From: GCA-001856825 sp049965815
GTDB lineage: Archaea > Thermoplasmatota > Thermoplasmata > Thermoplasmatales > GCA-001856825
NCBI GenBank assembly: GCA_049965815.1
Contig: JBMFVV010000038.1
Coordinates: 1 to 5,690, forward strand
Length of the DNA stretch: 5,690 nt
Reading direction: 5' to 3'
Below the pieces are notes generated by a model, which did no database searches, was not told the DNA's origin, and saw only the letters and a program-made list of their open reading frames with translations. The position numbers and the translations under genes were made by a program. Positions 5,690 to 5,690 of this stretch are shown piece by piece; the stretch's first letter is position 1, and each line of letters opens with the position of its first letter.

Positions 5690-5690
5690 G

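Noticed and set aside
1..5690. CRISPR arrays, tRNA or rRNA genes, tandem repeats
   Set aside because: No regularly spaced direct repeats, cloverleaf-like segments or rRNA-like conserved stretches were seen on reading the window.

Overview
The window looks like a piece of a thermophilic or acidophilic archaeal chromosome, most likely a Thermoplasmata (Thermoplasmatales-type) genome. The clues are a TrpB2-type tryptophan synthase beta chain, a roughly 760-residue archaeal GH31 alpha-glucosidase, AT-rich TATA-like promoters instead of bacterial -35/-10 boxes, a mix of Shine-Dalgarno (SD) and SD-less starts, and non-ATG starts (GTG for trpB2, TTG for the DUF1015 gene). This is inferred from protein character and cannot be confirmed without a search.

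Layout from left to right: (1) 1-246, plus strand, the C-terminal part of a PIN-domain (VapC-like) ribonuclease cut by the window edge. (2) A short convergent gap, 247-340, with a perfect 7-bp stem-loop. (3) A compact minus-strand operon, read right to left: trpB2 (2978-1626), a 37-codon small ORF fitted exactly between its neighbours (1626-1513), and a full-length DUF1015 protein (1516-341). The trpB2 stop overlaps the small ORF's ATG (TGATG), and the small ORF's stop overlaps the DUF1015 TTG start (TTGA). A strong SD for DUF1015 lies inside the small ORF. (4) A 257-bp intergenic region, 2979-3235, with the trpB2 promoter (TATA box plus an 18-bp palindrome where an operator would be expected) and a possible 52-residue single-span membrane microprotein. 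(5) A minus-strand GH31 alpha-glucosidase, 5530-3236. (6) At the right edge, 5597-5690 on the minus strand, what looks like the tail of an IS200/IS605-family TnpB gene with its right-end stem-loop, close to the GH31 start.

The most interesting part is the trpB2 operon. TrpB2 enzymes characterised in archaea use O-phosphoserine rather than serine. DUF1015 proteins carry a DGHHR motif resembling that of the ParB/Srx fold, which includes free-serine kinases. I infer, as a testable hypothesis, that the DUF1015 protein makes or handles phosphoserine for TrpB2, with the coupled small ORF as a third, undescribed component. The GH31 enzyme (maltooligosaccharide or glycogen breakdown) is a separate transcription unit with no evident functional link.
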